The notes under the pieces are model-generated. The model was not told the origin of the DNA and did not search any database. It was given only the letters and a program-made list of their open reading frames with translations. 64,000 nt of DNA from Dermatemys mawii (lineage: Eukaryota; Chordata; Testudines; Dermatemydidae). Each line of letters starts with the position of its first letter. The stretch's first letter is position 1. Positions 61,425 through 64,000 of this stretch are shown here, piece after piece. The DNA lies in NCBI GenBank assembly GCA_007922305.1, contig ML677386.1, positions 7,896,679 to 7,960,678 on the forward strand. Reading direction: 5' to 3'. The position numbers and the translations under genes are program-made.

Positions 61425-63289
61425 AGAAGTGGCTAATTGGCTAGCATTTTCAGTGCACTACAAAAAACAATAAGCCATTTTGTTATTAATTTACAAGGAT
61501 AGAAAGGAAAAGTTCTGTGGGTATCTTTTACTGCTCCTTTATAGTTGTATACTGCGTACTTCAAAGTGTTCAGAATTTATTTTTGGTGCCTTTGATAACT
61601 GCTAAAATGCAAACGTTTATTTTTCATGCTTAGCAACAGACAGTTTTTTAAGACTGTTACAGCTCCCCTCTCTCCCGCCACCCCATCATGTGCTTTTGTG
61701 GACTTTTAACTAAGGATTTATCTTTTATAAAACAAAATTACCAATACTATTACACTTAAATTAATGTAATCTAAAAACAAAATATTCTTCCTGATTTTTA
61801 ACCTTGTAAGTGTTAGTCTTCTCTGTTTTTGCCAGAAAACTCCTAAAAGTTCAGAATGGAGTAGTAGTGTGACATCACAATAGAACAACAGGATCTGCCT
61901 CTTTCCCAGCCATCAAAGACAGGGACAGGGAAATGTTAGATCATCGATCAGCATGACCACCCACCACAAATGAGAGCTGAGAAAATTGTTATTCAGGTAA
62001 CTACAATAACTATTTTCACAACAAACCTCCAGTCCTCCATGTCTTCAAATGTATAAAGAAACTTTAAAGTACATCACAAATTAACAATGAAGAATACAAA
62101 TTTCCACTATGGTTCACATTTCGCCTGCCCAAGTCAAATATGCACCACAATTACATACTTAACTGTTTCAAAACAAAGAGTTCTAGATATAATGATAAAT
62201 AAGTGAGGTGCCACAAGCGCCAGCCAGTCCATGCATCTCACAGGGCAGACATTTGATTTAAGACTACCACCACCAACTCTCAGGATCACATTCCTATCCC
62301 AAACAAACAAGAAAAAAAAAATATATCACTTCAGTGCAAGAAAAGGAATATTACAGTGAATGCCGTATTATATCCACACAGTTGTGGGATTTTGTTTTTT
62401 CTCTCCTTGTTTTCTTGGGTTTTTTTTACATGTTTGATGCACATCTGAAGTTAAAATTAGGCCCCCTTCCCAGTATGGAGAGCTGAGACCATTTGCCAAT
62501 TTTCAGTTAATAACTTGTCTCATGCTTTCTACAGAACAAGCCACTCTATTGCATACATACTTTTCTCAGAAGAACATGTTAATAAGGGAACTGTCTGTTC
62601 ATTTGAAATGGAATCATTTGGAAATGCATTAAATGTTTAATTTAATTTTAATTTCACGTAGCCAATGTGTACAAAAAAACCCAGCTAACTAACTGCTGCC
62701 AATTCATTTTTTGGTAACGAAGATGGGAAATCCCTCCCCTTACTCTCAGGGATTCTTACTCTGAACCCAAACACTCCACAAAGAAATAGAGTATATGTGA
62801 AAGAGAATTCTGCACACACAGATTTAATTACATGGAATTAAGTTTCTCTAGACAGCAGAATCTGTATTGCGGACTAACAACCACACAGAGAGAGACGCAC
62901 ACAAAATCCTGCAATGTAGTACTTTTATACTGGAACATTATTAATAGAAAGGCACAGAGCTACATTTCGTGTTGTCTACATTATTTTTTCATCTCCAATA
63001 TCTCATTTATAGTATCACTGTTTTCACTCAAGTGTTTTAATGAGTGGAAATGTTATGACTTTAAAAGGCATGTTCTGGTTACATGAACACAGATTTCAGC
63101 AAAGGTGACTTCGGTTAGTGATAAGGTATGAGGGGGTTTTTTTGTTTGTTTTTTTAAATTGTACCAACTTCTGTTTACACGCTTTGAAGCTTTACAGAGT
63201 TCTTCAGGTCAGAGGAAGAAAATCAGTAGCAGAGCTAAATACAGGTTGGAACAGATTATTAAGCAGAAGTGGTAAAATATGTTGTAGGA

Positions 63290-64000
63290 CAGCGGTCCAC
63301 AGCCCCCTGAGGGTCCACAAGCCCTTTCAGAGGGGCTCTGGTCCCCTACCACTGAAACCCAGTGCCCCGAGCTCCAGTGGCCTCATGGGCCTGAAGCCGC
63401 GAGAAGTGCCGGGATAATACCCCGAGCCATCCAACCCCTCTGCAGCTGGGAGCAGTGTGGGACTGAAACCCCAAGCCCCGCAACCCTGCTGTAGCCAGGA
63501 GCGGTAGGGCTGAAGCCCCGCCACCACAGACAAAAAGCTTGAGCCCATGGTCAGGTTGGTGGGGGGAGAGGGGGCGAGCACAAGAATGTTGCTCACCAAA
63601 GTGTAATGCCTTATACAGTGGGGTGGTCCTGGGGGAAGCTCCACCTCGCTCCCAACCTCCTCTTCTCCCTCATGCTACATCTTAGGCGAGACAGTAGAGC
63701 CAGGCAGTGAGGGGCTGCTCCACCTCTGGCTGGTGGCTCGTCAGCTCCCAGCCTCCTTTGACTGCTCGCCCAGCCAGTCAGAACTGCCCAGGCATCTCTA
63801 GGCCCAGTAGAGCCCTCTGGGAATAGCCATCAGTGCACAGCACCAGAACAGGTGGGTGGCCTGATGAGGTGAGTCAGGAGCTTAAGGCAGCACTCCCTCA
63901 CTGGATCCTGGTGCGCAGAGCTGGCCTAAGCCCTGCTGGCCCTCCAACACCCCAAAACAGAAGTCAAAACTATACCTATGCCCCAGGGTCCCACCCCTGG
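63290..64000. mobile_element. GC-rich repeat, probably a hAT-like element running out of the window
   Basis: Starts CAGCGGTCCACAGCCCCCTG, like a hAT terminus, and continues GC-rich to the window end with GAAACCC, CTGAAGCC and GGGAGC(A/G) blocks repeated in degenerate tandem up to about 63520. The surrounding intron is AT-rich. The right terminus is not in view. Open frames are compositional. Confidence 0.45.

Larger units (their letters stand above)
49299..64000 (-). other. GALNT2 intron 1 (3' part)
   Basis: At least 14.7 kb upstream of exon 2. No exon 1, which should be GC-rich and encode a short Arg-rich tail plus a hydrophobic anchor, is visible to the window end, so intron 1 is longer than this. 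It holds a solo LTR, a palindromic MITE, a CR1 LINE, a long microsatellite and a GC-rich repeat at the right edge. 51955-55113 and 55399-59829 hold nothing I can name. Confidence 0.8.

Noticed and set aside
61116..61473. Tyr/Ile/His/Thr repeat frames
   Set aside because: Translations of a dinucleotide microsatellite.
63118..64000. GALNT2 exon 1 or a CpG-island promoter at the GC-rich right edge
   Set aside because: The sequence is a degenerate tandem repeat with a hAT-like start and few CpGs; no frame encodes an Arg-rich tail plus a hydrophobic anchor on the minus strand.

Overview
This is a vertebrate nuclear window, most likely from a cryptodiran turtle. The lineage call rests on the repeats. 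There is a tRNA-derived SINE of the turtle Cry type (about 3546-3730), a 5'-truncated CR1 LINE (about 59830-60724), and hAT-like elements, MITEs and a solo LTR that look like families I know from turtle genomes. The single recognisable gene is a conserved vertebrate gene split by AT-rich introns.

The gene is GALNT2, a Golgi polypeptide N-acetylgalactosaminyltransferase, on the minus strand. Twelve coding exons were placed by hand: 49205-49298, 41122-41275, 26845-26943, 26680-26747, 25773-25838, 22686-22807, 16341-16428, 12216-12303, 10946-11049, 7227-7353, 1142-1234 and 877-960. They join in frame with GT/AG boundaries and encode about 396 residues, equivalent to human residues 43-438. They should be exons 2-13 of a 16-exon gene. 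Exon 1 (cytosolic tail and signal anchor) lies beyond 64000. The last exons, with the ricin-type lectin domain, lie before position 1. Catalytic residues equivalent to Asp224, His226, Trp331 and His359 of the human enzyme are all present.

Layout: 1-876 is intron 13. 877-12303 holds exons 13-9. 12304-26943 holds exons 8-4, with exons 4-6 within 1.2 kb and exons 4 and 5 only 97 bp apart. 26944-49204 is two long introns around exon 3. 49299-64000 is the 3' part of intron 1.

The rest is intronic repeat DNA. The best-supported elements have terminal inverted repeats (TIRs) and/or target-site duplications (TSDs): hAT-like elements at 5098-5819 and 38861-39478, a 125-bp MITE at 48852-48976 with an exact 8-bp duplication (related copy at 42304-42426), and a 782-bp solo LTR at 51173-51954 with a 5-bp duplication. 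There is also a palindrome-rich MITE at 55114-55398 and several MITEs with GGGCTTGTCTACACT-like ends. A 58-bp inverted repeat at 2596-2653/3145-3202 and a 275-bp AT/CA microsatellite at about 61150-61424 stand out. I found no second protein-coding gene, no CRISPR array and no stand-alone RNA gene. I found no convincing new biological system; the notable content is secondary-structure-forming repeat DNA inside GALNT2 introns.
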